DNA from: Kribbella pratensis
GTDB lineage: Bacteria; Actinomycetota; Actinomycetes; Propionibacteriales; Kribbellaceae
Assembly: GCF_004366075.1 (NCBI RefSeq)
Contig: NZ_SODU01000001.1
Span: 2,749,134 to 2,813,133, forward strand
Direction of reading: 5' to 3'
Length of the DNA: 64,000 nt
Shown here: piece after piece, positions 17,804 through 26,843 of the stretch
How positions within the stretch are numbered: position 1 is the stretch's first letter
How the letters are laid out: the number at the start of each line of letters is the position of its first letter
The notes under the pieces: model-generated
Database searches by the model: none
Seen by the model: the letters and a program-made list of their open reading frames with translations, nothing else
Told to the model about the DNA's origin: nothing
Program-made: the position numbers and the translations under genes

Positions 17804-18846
17804 CGTGCCTCCGCCCTGTTCTTGACGACGAGATTGACGATGGTGGCCAGCAGCAACATCGCACCCAGGAACGCCTTGAACCAGTCCGGGTTCCAGCCGG
17901 CGTACACGACACCGAGCTGGACCATTCCGAAGATCAGCGCGCCGACCGCGCCGCCCACGACGGACCCGTAGCCACCGGTGAGCAGGCATCCGCCGACGAC
18001 CGCCGCGATGATGTAGAGGAACTCCTTGCCGACGCCTTCACCGGACTGCACGACACCGTTGGAGTTGAACAACAGCTGCATGCCGGTGAACCAGGCAAAG
18101 AATCCGACCACCATGAACAGCCCGATCTTGACCTTCTTGACCGGTACGCCGACGGCCCGCGCGGCCGCCGCGTCGCCGCCGACCGCGAAGATCCAGTTGC
18201 CGATCTGGGTCTTCAGCAGCACCCAGGCGGCGATCGCGACGAACACGATCCACCAGACGACGATGATCTTGGTCGTCACGCCGCCGATCTTGAACTCCGA
18301 CGCGAAGATCGACTTCGCCGCGCCGAACCCGTCCATGTCGCTGATCGAGTTCGACGCGACGGCGCCGGAGGCGAGCCGGGTGACCGCGATGTTCAGGCCC
18401 TGCAGGATGAAGAACGTACCCAGCGTCACCAGGAAGCTGGGCAGGCCCGTCCGCATCAGCAGCCAGCCGTTGAACGCGCCGATCGCCAGCGAGAACGCCA
18501 GGGCGACGACCATGCCGACCCAGACGTTCACGCTGAACTGGTAGGCGAACAGGCCCGCGGTCAGGCCTGAGGTCGTCACCGCGACGCCGGCCGAGAGGTC
18601 GAACTCGCCGCCGATCATCAGCAGCGACACCGGCACCGCCATCACACCGATCAGAGCAGCCTGGTACAGGATCGTGCCGGTGTTGTTGATGTCGCGGAAC
18701 GGCGGCGCTGCGATCAGGAAGAACACCAGGATCACGGCCGCGCCGACCAGCGACCCGATCTCCGGCCGGCTGAGCAGCCGGGCGCCGAGGGACCGGGCGG
18801 AGACGCGGTCGTCAGCCGAGGCGGGTGAGGTGATGGTCGATGCCAT
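17800..18846 (-). CDS. Sugar/inositol ABC transporter permease
   Basis: 348 residues, mostly hydrophobic, with 8-10 predicted membrane helices. The conserved LLMIGGEFDLSAGVAVTTSG stretch is the hallmark of RbsC/XylH/FrcC-type permeases, and the late AAVVGGCLLTGGYGSVVGG loop contacts the ATPase. It sits between the binding protein (9-base gap) and the ATPase gene. Confidence 0.93.
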   Translation of the reverse strand: MASTITSPASADDRVSARSLGARLLSRPEIGSLVGAAVILVFFLIAAPPFRDINNTGTILYQAALIGVMAVPVSLLMIGGEFDLSAGVAVTTSGLTAGLFAYQFSVNVWVGMVVALAFSLAIGAFNGWLLMRTGLPSFLVTLGTFFILQGLNIAVTRLASGAVASNSISDMDGFGAAKSIFASEFKIGGVTTKIIVVWWIVFVAIAAWVLLKTQIGNWIFAVGGDAAAARAVGVPVKKVKIGLFMVVGFFAWFTGMQLLFNSNGVVQSGEGVGKEFLYIIAAVVGGCLLTGGYGSVVGGAVGALIFGMVQLGVVYAGWNPDWFKAFLGAMLLLATIVNLVVKNRAEAR

Positions 18847-18855
18847 GGCGCTACC

Positions 18856-19851
18856 TCAGCGCGTCCCGGCTTCGGCGTACTTCTGGACCGCCGCGATGTT
18901 CGACTTGTCGATGAACGCCGGCCCGGTCAGCGTGGCCTCGCCGCCGCCGATCGTGTCGCCGTTGGTCTTGTAGAGCCAGATCGCGTCGATCGCGAGGTAC
19001 CCCTGCAGGTACGGCTGCTGGTCGACGGCGAACTGCACGGTGCCGTCCGCGACCGCCTTGGCCATCTCCTTGCTCATGTCGAAGCTGCCGATCTTCGCCG
19101 ACGACCCGGCGTCCTTGGCCGCCTGGACCGCGGTCAGCGCGATCCCCGCGTTGAGCGCGACCACGTAGTCGGCGCTCTTGTCCGCCTGCAGCTTCGAGGT
19201 CAGGGTCGCCTGCGTACCCGGCTGGTCGGTGCCGTTCACGTTGACGTTCTCGGTGCTTGGCAGCTTGTCCTTGATGCCCTGGCAGCGGGCCTCCAGGCTG
19301 ACGTTGCCCTGCTCGTGGATGACGCAGATGACCTTTTTCGCGCCGAGCTGCTTGAGCTTGTCACCGGTCGCCTGGCCGGCGATCCGCTCGTCCTGACCGA
19401 AGTACCCGAGCGCGCCGGTGGTCTTCCACTGGTCCAGCCCGCCGTTGAGGATCGTCACCGGAATACCGGCCGCGATCGCCTTCTTGACGTTCGGGATCAC
19501 GGCGTCCGGCTTGTTCAGCGTGACGGCGATGCCGTCGACCTTGGAGTCGATCGCGGTCTGCACGAGGTTCGCCTGGGCCGCGCCGTCCGGGTCGGCGGAG
19601 TACTGCAGCTCGATGTTGTCCTTCTTCGCGGCCGCCTCGGCCCCGCGCCGCACGATGTCCCAGAAGGTGTCGCCGGGACCCGAGTGGGTGATCATGGCGA
19701 CCTTCATCCGCGGCGTGTCCGCGACGTTGCCGCCGCTGTTGCCGGAGCTTTCCTCCTTCTGCTTGCCGCCGGAGGAGCTGCACGCGGCCAGAGCCGCGGC
19801 GAGCGCGACAGCCGCGACCGCGGCCCCCGCCTTCTTCTGCCACCGAACCAT
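18856..19851 (-). CDS. Lipoprotein sugar/inositol-binding protein
   Basis: 331 residues. A basic start and hydrophobic segment end in the lipobox LAAC (Cys23), so it is a lipid-anchored extracellular receptor. The mature part is a class B, RbsB-like periplasmic-binding fold (KVAMITHSGPGDTFWDIV; DGIAVTLNKPDAVIPNVKKA). It delivers the ligand, inferred from context to be inositol, to the adjacent permease. A 13-base palindrome lies in the 79-base gap before it. Confidence 0.93.
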   Translation of the reverse strand: MVRWQKKAGAAVAAVALAAALAACSSSGGKQKEESSGNSGGNVADTPRMKVAMITHSGPGDTFWDIVRRGAEAAAKKDNIELQYSADPDGAAQANLVQTAIDSKVDGIAVTLNKPDAVIPNVKKAIAAGIPVTILNGGLDQWKTTGALGYFGQDERIAGQATGDKLKQLGAKKVICVIHEQGNVSLEARCQGIKDKLPSTENVNVNGTDQPGTQATLTSKLQADKSADYVVALNAGIALTAVQAAKDAGSSAKIGSFDMSKEMAKAVADGTVQFAVDQQPYLQGYLAIDAIWLYKTNGDTIGGGEATLTGPAFIDKSNIAAVQKYAEAGTR

Positions 19852-19908
19852 GACTTGCTACCAGCCTTTCAGGTGTTCCGCGACTCCGCGGACTTGCGTG
19901 GGACCCGA

Positions 19909-19921
19909 GAGTGTCACACTC
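19909..19921. promoter_or_regulatory. Palindrome upstream of the inositol-binding-protein gene
   Basis: GAGTGTCACACTC is a perfect 6+1+6 palindrome in the only sizeable gap (79 bases) inside the inositol operon, between iolE and the binding-protein gene. It could be an internal operator or promoter element, or a small hairpin adjusting expression of the binding protein; I cannot tell which. Confidence 0.35.
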
Positions 19922-19930
19922 CCGTGGCCG

Positions 19931-20824
19931 TCATCTCGATGAAGCACCCCCAGACGCAGTGAGATACGCCAACGTCCGCGCCGCGATCGGCAGCGGTACG
20001 TCGGGCGCACACGGGTACATGTCCTGCTCGACGATCGCGAACACGTCGGCGTCGAGCGCGGCCAGCGCATCGAGGACCGGCGGCAGCTCGGGTACGCCGT
20101 TGGGCGGCTCGCACATCACGCCCCGCCGTACCGCCTCGTCCATGCTCAGGCCCTCGGCCTCGACCTCCGCCAGGATCTTCGGATCGACCTGCTTCAGGTG
20201 GACGTAGCCGATCCGGTCCGGGTACTTCCGGATCAGCTCGAGGTTGTCGCCGCCGCAGTAGCTGATGTGGCCGGTGTCGAGGCACAGGTTCACGAAGTCG
20301 CTGTCGGTCTCCTCGAGGAAGCGCTCGACGGTGTCCTGCGTGTCGACATGTCCGTCCGCGTGCGGGTGGTACTGCGTCAGCAGCCCGAACTCCTCCGCCA
20401 GGCGGCGACCCAGCTCGGTCACCGCCAGCCCGTGTCTGGCCTGCCCCTCGTGGTCCAGCCGCTCCTCGACGATCTTGCCGTTGTCACCACGCCACATCGA
20501 CGGCATCACGACGAGGTGCTTCGCGCCCATCGCGGCCGTCAACTCGGCTGTCTTGGCGACATCGCGCCACGTCGCCTCCCACCCGTCGGGGCGATGCAAC
20601 TGCTCGAACGTCGTACCGGCGGTCATCGTCAGACCACGCTGGTCGAGCTCGTCCTTCAACCTGACCGGGTCGGTCGGGAGGTACCCGTACGGACCGAGCT
20701 CGATCCGCGTGTACCCGGCCTCGGCCACCTCGTCGAGGAACTGCGTCCACGGCGTCTGCCGCGGGTCGTCGGCGAACCAGACTCCCCACGAGTCAGGCGC
20801 CGTACCGATGTCGACTCTGCCCAT
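19931..20824 (-). CDS. iolE: 2-keto-myo-inositol dehydratase-type TIM-barrel protein
   Basis: 297 residues of the xylose-isomerase-like TIM-barrel family. The start MGRVDIGTAPDSWGVWFADD and the metal-ligand regions TQYHPHADGHVDT and LCLDTGHISYCG match IolE, which dehydrates 2-keto-myo-inositol to 3D-trihydroxycyclohexane-1,2-dione. The ATG overlaps the iolD stop by one base (TGATG). A second relative at 26844 may be an isomerase of the IolI/IolH type; assigning iolE here rests on the start motif and on adjacency to iolD. Confidence 0.88.
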   Translation of the reverse strand: MGRVDIGTAPDSWGVWFADDPRQTPWTQFLDEVAEAGYTRIELGPYGYLPTDPVRLKDELDQRGLTMTAGTTFEQLHRPDGWEATWRDVAKTAELTAAMGAKHLVVMPSMWRGDNGKIVEERLDHEGQARHGLAVTELGRRLAEEFGLLTQYHPHADGHVDTQDTVERFLEETDSDFVNLCLDTGHISYCGGDNLELIRKYPDRIGYVHLKQVDPKILAEVEAEGLSMDEAVRRGVMCEPPNGVPELPPVLDALAALDADVFAIVEQDMYPCAPDVPLPIAARTLAYLTASGGASSR

Positions 20825-22737
20825 CAGCGATCCCCTTCGGCCGGAGTCAGGTACGGACGCTGGGCCTTCTTGCTCTCCTCGTACGTCGCGGCCGCGGCCT
20901 GTGTGGACTGCAGCTCCGACACCTCGCTGACCGGAACGTCCCACCAGGAGTCGCTGTCCGGACCGCCGACCAACGGGTCGGTCGTGACCTGGATCGCGAT
21001 CGGTCCGGTGGCTGCCTTCGCGGTCTGGATCGCCTTCTCCAGCTCGGGCCGGCTGTGCACGTCGATCACGTCGACACCGAAGCTGCGCACATTCGCCGCG
21101 AGGTCGACCGGCAGGTAGTCGCCGTCGAGCCGGCCGTCGCCGGTGCGCTTGCGGTACGCCGTCCCGAAGCGCTGGGAACCGAGCGACTCCGAGAGCGCGC
21201 CGATCGACGCGAAGCCGTGGTTCTGCACCAGGACCACGATGATTTTGATGTTCTCCTGGACTGCGGTGGCCAGCTCGCTGGACATCATCAGGTACGACCC
21301 GTCGCCGACCAAGACGAACACGTCGCGATCCGGTGCGCCGAGCCGCACACCGAGCCCGCCGGCGATCTCGTATCCCATGCAGGAGAAGCCATATTCGACG
21401 TGGTATCCCTTCGGATCGCGCGGCCGCCACAGTTTGTGGAGGTCACCCGGCATCGAGCCGGCCGCGCAGACAACCACATCAGACGCCGCCGACAATTCGT
21501 TGACGGCGCCGATCACCTCGCCCTGGGTGAGCAGTCCTTCGGCCAGTTTCGCGGTCACCTCAGCGGAGGGCCGGAAAACTGCGTCTACAGTTCCGTTCCA
21601 GTTCCTTGTGAGTTCCTGTGCCTCGGCTGTGTACTGGTCGTCCACGGACCACTCGCCGAGCGCAGATCCCAACGAAACAAGGGCTTCCCGCGCATCGGCC
21701 ACCACCGGGAGGCCGGCATGCTTACCACTGTCGAATCGCGCCACGTTGATGTTCAGGAACCGGACCCGCGGATTCTGGAAGGCTGTCCGCGACGCCGTCG
21801 TGAAGTCGCTGTAGCGGGTGCCGATCCCGATCACCAGGTCCGCGTCACGAGCCAGCGCGTTGGCTGCCGTGGTCCCGGTCGACCCCACCGCGCCGACCGC
21901 CTGCGGGTGATCGTAGGCCAGAGAGCCCTTACCTGCTTGGGTTTCCGACACCGGGATGCCGGTACGTTCGGCAAACTCGCGCAGCGCTTCCTCTGCTCCC
22001 GAATAGTGCACACCGCCGCCGGCGACGATCAGCGGTCGCTGCGCGGACCGTAGGAGATCTGCCGCCTTGTCGACAATTGATGCCTCCGGCAAGGGGCGTG
22101 CAACGTACCAGGTGCGCTCGACGAAGAGCTCTTCCGGCCAGTCGTACGCCTCGGCCTGGACGTCCTGCGGCAAGGCCAGCGTCACCGCGCCAGTCTCGAC
22201 CGGATCGGTCAGCACCCGCATCGCGTTCATCAGTGCCGAGGGCAACTGTTCGGGCCGCCAGATGCGGTCGAAGTACTTCGACACCGGGCGGAACGCGTCG
22301 TTGACCGACACGTCACCGGCGCCGAAGCTCTCCAGCTCCTGCAGCACGGGTGTCGCCACCCGGGTCGCGAACACATCCGAAGGGAGGATCAGCACCGGTA
22401 GCCGGTTGATCGTCGCGAGGGCCGCACCGGTCACCATGTTGGTCGAGCCCGGGCCGATGCTTGCCGTGCAGGCATAGGTCTGGAGTCGGTCACGGGTCCG
22501 CGCGAAGGCGACGGCGGTGTGCACCATCGCCTGCTCGTTGCGGGCCAGGATGTACGGCAACGCCTTCGGGTCCTCGAGCTCGGACTGCAGCAACGCCTGG
22601 CCGACCCCGGCCACGTTGCCGTGGCCGAAGATGCCCAGTGACCCGGCGATCAACCGCTGCCGACGGCCGTCACGCTCCGAGTACTGGACGCTCAGGAATC
22701 GCACCAGGGCCTGCGCGACCGTGAGACGCACCGTCAT
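20824..22737 (-). CDS. iolD: 3D-(3,5/4)-trihydroxycyclohexane-1,2-dione acylhydrolase
   Basis: 637 residues of the thiamine-diphosphate enzyme family with three domains. The PYR domain contains GSLGIFGHGNVAGVGQAL, typical of IolD. The PP domain has the ThDP motif beginning GDGSYLMM and ending near VQNHGF. It opens the cyclohexanedione ring to give 5-deoxy-glucuronate. The start overlaps the iolB stop by 4 bases, so translation is coupled. Confidence 0.95.
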   Translation of the reverse strand: MTVRLTVAQALVRFLSVQYSERDGRRQRLIAGSLGIFGHGNVAGVGQALLQSELEDPKALPYILARNEQAMVHTAVAFARTRDRLQTYACTASIGPGSTNMVTGAALATINRLPVLILPSDVFATRVATPVLQELESFGAGDVSVNDAFRPVSKYFDRIWRPEQLPSALMNAMRVLTDPVETGAVTLALPQDVQAEAYDWPEELFVERTWYVARPLPEASIVDKAADLLRSAQRPLIVAGGGVHYSGAEEALREFAERTGIPVSETQAGKGSLAYDHPQAVGAVGSTGTTAANALARDADLVIGIGTRYSDFTTASRTAFQNPRVRFLNINVARFDSGKHAGLPVVADAREALVSLGSALGEWSVDDQYTAEAQELTRNWNGTVDAVFRPSAEVTAKLAEGLLTQGEVIGAVNELSAASDVVVCAAGSMPGDLHKLWRPRDPKGYHVEYGFSCMGYEIAGGLGVRLGAPDRDVFVLVGDGSYLMMSSELATAVQENIKIIVVLVQNHGFASIGALSESLGSQRFGTAYRKRTGDGRLDGDYLPVDLAANVRSFGVDVIDVHSRPELEKAIQTAKAATGPIAIQVTTDPLVGGPDSDSWWDVPVSEVSELQSTQAAAATYEESKKAQRPYLTPAEGDR

Positions 22738-23633
22738 GACTCATCTCCTGTTCGTCCGAAAGGTAGGCGCGGATCAAGATGCTGGGAGTTCCACAGGTCG
22801 CGGACCCAGGCGTGCTGCGGATCGTCGGTGATCAGCCACTGACGCTCGGTGCCGGGTCCGGCCATCACATTGAGGTAGTACATGTCGTAGCCGGGCGGGG
22901 CCATCGCCGGGCCGTGCCAGCCGTGCGGGACGAGCACCACGTCACCGCTGCGGACCTCCGCCAGTACGTCGATCGGACGTTCATCGGTTCCGTAGACCCG
23001 TTGGTAGCCGATCGGATCATTGCCCTTGACACCTTCCGGGACGTCGTCCGACAGCTGCAGCTCGAAGTAGTAGATCTCCTCGAGCTCGCTCTCCTTCCCC
23101 GGCTTGTGCTCGTCATGCTTGTGCGGTGGGTACGACGACCAGTTGCCGGCCGGCGTGATCACCTCGCAGGCGATGATCGAGTCCGCCTCGAGAACTCCCG
23201 GCGTACCGAAGTTGCGGACCTGGCGGGATGCGACACCGGCGCCCCGGAGCTCAGTCTCGACCTCGTCGGGGCCGATCCGCCGGAACGGATGGTCCGTCGC
23301 GGCCTTGGCGTGCGGGAACGCGATCCGCGCGCCACCTGCGCTGACCACCGCGAACGTCGAGTTCCGGGGCACGTACGCGAGATCCGTCGGGCCCGCGAAC
23401 ACATCCGCCCGTCCGCCGAGCGGGACGGCTTCGCCGTCGACGATCACCTCGGCCGACCCACTCAACGGAAGGACGATGTACTCACAGTCCCCGGTGTCGA
23501 TCTCCACCGACTGCCCAGGAAGCAGGGTCCGAACCAGCAAGCCACTGTGATGCCACTCCGCCTCGCCCGGCCGGACCACGAGCTCGAACCCATCGCTCGC
23601 GGCGGTCCCGGCCGGCCGAACCCATTCAGTCAT
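22734..23633 (-). CDS. iolB: 5-deoxy-glucuronate isomerase
   Basis: 299 residues of the KduI/IolB cupin family. The metal-binding stretch SSYPPHKHDEHKPGKESELEE and the late VLVPHGWHGPAMAPPGYDMYYLNVMAG are characteristic of IolB, which isomerises 5-deoxy-glucuronate to 5-dehydro-2-deoxy-D-gluconate. It lies between the aldolase-like gene and iolD. Confidence 0.95.
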   Translation of the reverse strand: MTEWVRPAGTAASDGFELVVRPGEAEWHHSGLLVRTLLPGQSVEIDTGDCEYIVLPLSGSAEVIVDGEAVPLGGRADVFAGPTDLAYVPRNSTFAVVSAGGARIAFPHAKAATDHPFRRIGPDEVETELRGAGVASRQVRNFGTPGVLEADSIIACEVITPAGNWSSYPPHKHDEHKPGKESELEEIYYFELQLSDDVPEGVKGNDPIGYQRVYGTDERPIDVLAEVRSGDVVLVPHGWHGPAMAPPGYDMYYLNVMAGPGTERQWLITDDPQHAWVRDLWNSQHLDPRLPFGRTGDES

Positions 23634-23669
23634 TCCAACTGTCCTTCCTCAGAACCTCAGCGGTCCGGG

Positions 23670-25871
23670 TCATACGGTGTCGCCGTGGACGAGGGCGGCG
23701 GCGTGGTCGACAGCCGCTGCCACGTCGCCGTCCGGTGGGAACAGCAGCGCCCGCCCGACCACGAGTCCGCGGACCGAGGGCAGCTCCAGCGCCTTGCCCC
23801 ACGAGGCGTAGGTCGCCTGCGGCTCCGCGGTCGGATCGCCGCCGAGCAACAGCGTCGGCAGGGTCGTTGCCTCCATCACCCGATCGAGCTCGTCCACGAC
23901 CGGCAGCTTGAGCCACGTGTACGCACTCGTCGCGCCGAGACCGGACGCGATCTGGATCGACTTGATGACCGAGTCGGGATCGAGCAGGTTCGCGACCCGC
24001 CCGTCCTCGCCGCGCGTCGACCAGAACGGCTCGACCATCGCCATCAGCTTGTGCTCGGCCAACCCGGTCACCGCCGCGGCGCTGCTCTCCAACGTCGCCA
24101 CCGTCCCCGGATCGCCGAGGTCGATCCGCGTCAGCATCTTGCCGCCGTCGAGCCGCCGCGCGGCGATCTCGTCAGCAGTCCGGTACGCCGTGAACCGGTC
24201 GTCCAACTCGAACGCCGCGCCCTGCAAGCCGCCCCGGTTCATCGATCCGATGACGACCTTGCCTTCCAAGGCACCGAGCAGCAGGAGGTCTTCCAGCACG
24301 TCCGGAGTGGCCAGTACTCCGTCCACACCTGGCCGCTGCAACGCGATCAGCAACCGGGCGATGAGATCAGCGCGGCTGCCCATCGCCATCCGATCGCCCC
24401 GCACCCCCAACGCACCACGCGCCGGATGGTCAGCAGCCACGATCAACAGCCGTCCGTCATCCCCCACCAACGCCCGAGTACGCCGCTGCAACCATCCCTC
24501 AGCCACCCGCTCCGGGTGCCGAACCCGAACCTCCGTCAACTCCCTCAACCGCTCAGCAACTCCCCGAACCAACCCCACCTGCTCGGCTCCCCGCTCCACT
24601 ACCGGGGAGCCCGCGCCGGTGGTTTGATCCTCAACCGAAGCTTCCCGGTCAACCACACCAACCTGCCCGGCAACTTCCTCCGCGTCCTCACCACCGCGCG
24701 CCAGGTCGGCAGTGCCGGAAGCATCAGCCCGCTCGGTTGGATCGGTCAGGGCTTCCGGGACGCTTGGCTGGTCTTCGCGCAGCTGGCCGGTGGCTTGCTC
24801 CCGACCTGGAGCGCTCGCTTCATAGGCCGGCTCGGATACACCGGGTTCAAACGCAACGGTCGGCTCGTCGGCAGACTGGTCCGGCAGTGGGACGTTCGGG
24901 CTGGCTGACGGTGGGGTTGCGGGTAGTTGAGCTGCGGCAGTGGGTGCCTGCTCGGTTGAGGTCGGCGTGCCGGAGGATTCGGCCTCGGCGAGGAGCGATT
25001 CTCTGTCTGCGTCCGCGGGCCCGTTGGTCTGCCGGTCCGCCGGAGGTGCGGGCAAAGTCGCTCGTTGCTCTCCACGGACCGTTTGACCGCTCACCTGGTG
25101 CCCCGGTGAAGCCTCCACGCTGCCCAGCCGCTGCTCACGCCAAGCCGGCCCACTCACTGCTTGCCCACCCGGCGCCTGCCCAACCGGCGCCTGCCCACCT
25201 GGTGCCTGCCCACCTGGTGCCTGCCCAACCGCTGCCTGCCCACCTGGTGCCTGCTCAACCGCTGCCTGCCCAACCGGCGCCTGCTCAACGGGCGCCTGCT
25301 CAACGGGTGCCTGCTCAACGGGTGCCTGCTCAACGAGTGCCTGCTCAACGAGTGCCTGCTCGACGGGTGATGCCTGTTGGGGTGTGGGGTGGTCGGGGGC
25401 GAGGTTCAGGTTTCCGATGACGGTTGTCTGGCCGTCGGGGGTTGCGGGAGTCGTCTCGTGCGAGGCGTCCATCAGCACCGTCAGGTCGTCGGCGCCGGGT
25501 GCGTCGGGGCGACGTACGACAACCGTCGGATCGTTCAGACCTGCGGTCGGAGCGTCCGGATCGACGTACGGTCGCGCACCCGCGACGGGTTCCGCCGGAA
25601 CGCGCGGTTGGGGCGGGGTAGGGCGGTTGGCGGTGACTGTTGGTTCGTTGGCGCCAGGTGTGAGGACGGTGGGGTCGTTGGACCAGTCGGCCTGGTCTGC
25701 GGCGGCGTCCTGGCGCGCGTCGCGGACCGCGCGGTCATCGGGCCGACGGGCGATGACTGTTGGGTCGTTGGGGCCTGGGGTCAGGGTGGTGGGGTCCGGG
25801 TCTTCGTGGGGGCGGTGGATGGGGATGGGGCGGGCGTTTTCGGAGTACTGGTCTTCGTCGTGGGGGGTCAT
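23670..25871 (-). CDS. Class I aldolase-like barrel protein with a long repetitive N-terminal extension
   Basis: 733 residues. Only about the last 300 (from RELTEVRVRHPERVAEGW onward) look catalytic: LLIVAADHPARGALGVRGDR, GSMNRGGLQGAAFELDDRF, DGGKMLTRIDL and YTWLKLPVV are motifs of the deoxyribose-phosphate-aldolase/LacD-like barrel found in actinobacterial inositol operons, where it could replace IolJ (2-deoxy-5-keto-gluconate-6-phosphate aldolase). The preceding 430 residues are disordered. They hold several (N/D)(D/E)PTV motifs and fourteen five-residue xVEQA/PGGQA repeats. The ATG at 25871 overlaps the iolC stop (ATGA), supporting the long start; internal GTG starts near the barrel could give a short form. 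The fusion is unusual. Confidence 0.82.
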   Translation of the reverse strand: MTPHDEDQYSENARPIPIHRPHEDPDPTTLTPGPNDPTVIARRPDDRAVRDARQDAAADQADWSNDPTVLTPGANEPTVTANRPTPPQPRVPAEPVAGARPYVDPDAPTAGLNDPTVVVRRPDAPGADDLTVLMDASHETTPATPDGQTTVIGNLNLAPDHPTPQQASPVEQALVEQALVEQAPVEQAPVEQAPVEQAPVGQAAVEQAPGGQAAVGQAPGGQAPGGQAPVGQAPGGQAVSGPAWREQRLGSVEASPGHQVSGQTVRGEQRATLPAPPADRQTNGPADADRESLLAEAESSGTPTSTEQAPTAAAQLPATPPSASPNVPLPDQSADEPTVAFEPGVSEPAYEASAPGREQATGQLREDQPSVPEALTDPTERADASGTADLARGGEDAEEVAGQVGVVDREASVEDQTTGAGSPVVERGAEQVGLVRGVAERLRELTEVRVRHPERVAEGWLQRRTRALVGDDGRLLIVAADHPARGALGVRGDRMAMGSRADLIARLLIALQRPGVDGVLATPDVLEDLLLLGALEGKVVIGSMNRGGLQGAAFELDDRFTAYRTADEIAARRLDGGKMLTRIDLGDPGTVATLESSAAAVTGLAEHKLMAMVEPFWSTRGEDGRVANLLDPDSVIKSIQIASGLGATSAYTWLKLPVVDELDRVMEATTLPTLLLGGDPTAEPQATYASWGKALELPSVRGLVVGRALLFPPDGDVAAAVDHAAALVHGDTV
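25158..25367 (-). repeat. 15-bp coding minisatellite (14 units)
   Basis: Fourteen consecutive 15-base units encode PVEQA, LVEQA, PVGQA, AVEQA and PGGQA variants in the extension of the aldolase-like protein (its residues 169-238). Units differ by one to four bases and keep frame, as expected for slippage-expanded coding repeats. The copy number may vary between strains. Confidence 0.9.
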
Positions 25872-26809
25872 GCTTCGGCTCCCAGGTGGGAGAGGACTTC
25901 TTCGGTCGTGGGCATCGCGGTGGAGCATTCGAGGCGGGAGGCGACGATCGCGCCGGCGGTGTTGGCGAACCGGATGATCTTCTCCAGCGGCCAGCCGGCC
26001 AGGAGCCCGTGGCAGAGCGCTCCACCGAAGCCGTCGCCGGCGCCGAGGCCGTTGACCACCTCGACCGGGTACGGCGGGACCTCGACGCGTTCGTCCCGGG
26101 TCCGGGCGAGCGTGCCGCGGGGGCCCTGCTTGACCACAGCCAGGTCGAGGCCGCGGTCGAGGAGGGCCTGCGCGGCCTTGTCAGGATCGGTCTCGCCGAC
26201 GGCCACCTCGCACTCCTCACGGTTGCCGACAGCAACCGTGCAGTACTCGAGCGCGCGCGACACCTGCGAGTGCGCCTCGCTCGGGTCGGCCCAGAACATC
26301 GGCCGGTAGTCCAGGTCGAGCACCGTGATCGGACGCCGCCCGCGGGCTTCCCAGGCGGCGAAGTGCGCGGACCGCGACGGTTCGGCGGACAGCCCGGTCA
26401 CCGTGGACCAGTAGATGCGCGCGTCGCGGATCGCGTCCAGGTCGAGCTCCGACGGGTTGATGACCAGGTCGGGCGCCGTCGGGAAGCGGTAGAAGTACAG
26501 CGGGAAGCTGTCCGGCGGGAAGATCTCGCAGAACGTGATCGGCGTCGGCAGGCCGTCGACTCCGGAGACGAAGCGGTCGTCGACCCCGAGTTCGCCGAGC
26601 GTGCGGTGGATGAACACACCGAACGGGTCGTTCCCCGTCCGGCTGATCACCGCCGACTTGCGCCCGTGCCGCGCCGCCGCCACCGCCACGTTCGTCGCGC
26701 TCCCACCGAGGAACTTGCCGAACGAGGTGACATCTTCCAGATGCGTCCCGGTCTGCAGCGGGTACAGGTCGACCCCGATGCGCCCGATCGTCAGTACGTC
26801 GTCCACCAT
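25868..26809 (-). CDS. iolC: 5-dehydro-2-deoxygluconokinase
   Basis: 313 residues of the PfkB ribokinase family: GRIGVDLYPLQTGTHLEDV and the FGKFLGGSATNVAVAAARHG signature at the N-terminus, and the catalytic anion-hole/base motif NGLGAGDGFGGAL near residue 255. IolC phosphorylates 5-dehydro-2-deoxy-D-gluconate. It is 34 bases after the second TIM-barrel gene and overlaps the aldolase-like gene, so kinase and presumed aldolase steps are coupled. Confidence 0.94.
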   Translation of the reverse strand: MVDDVLTIGRIGVDLYPLQTGTHLEDVTSFGKFLGGSATNVAVAAARHGRKSAVISRTGNDPFGVFIHRTLGELGVDDRFVSGVDGLPTPITFCEIFPPDSFPLYFYRFPTAPDLVINPSELDLDAIRDARIYWSTVTGLSAEPSRSAHFAAWEARGRRPITVLDLDYRPMFWADPSEAHSQVSRALEYCTVAVGNREECEVAVGETDPDKAAQALLDRGLDLAVVKQGPRGTLARTRDERVEVPPYPVEVVNGLGAGDGFGGALCHGLLAGWPLEKIIRFANTAGAIVASRLECSTAMPTTEEVLSHLGAEA

Positions 26810-26843
26810 CAGACCATCCCATTCCCACGGGTCCCGGGGGCGG

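Noticed and set aside
25158..25367. Regular repeats suggestive of CRISPR
   Set aside because: Units are only 15 bases, contiguous without spacers, and in frame with a protein; a coding minisatellite explains them.
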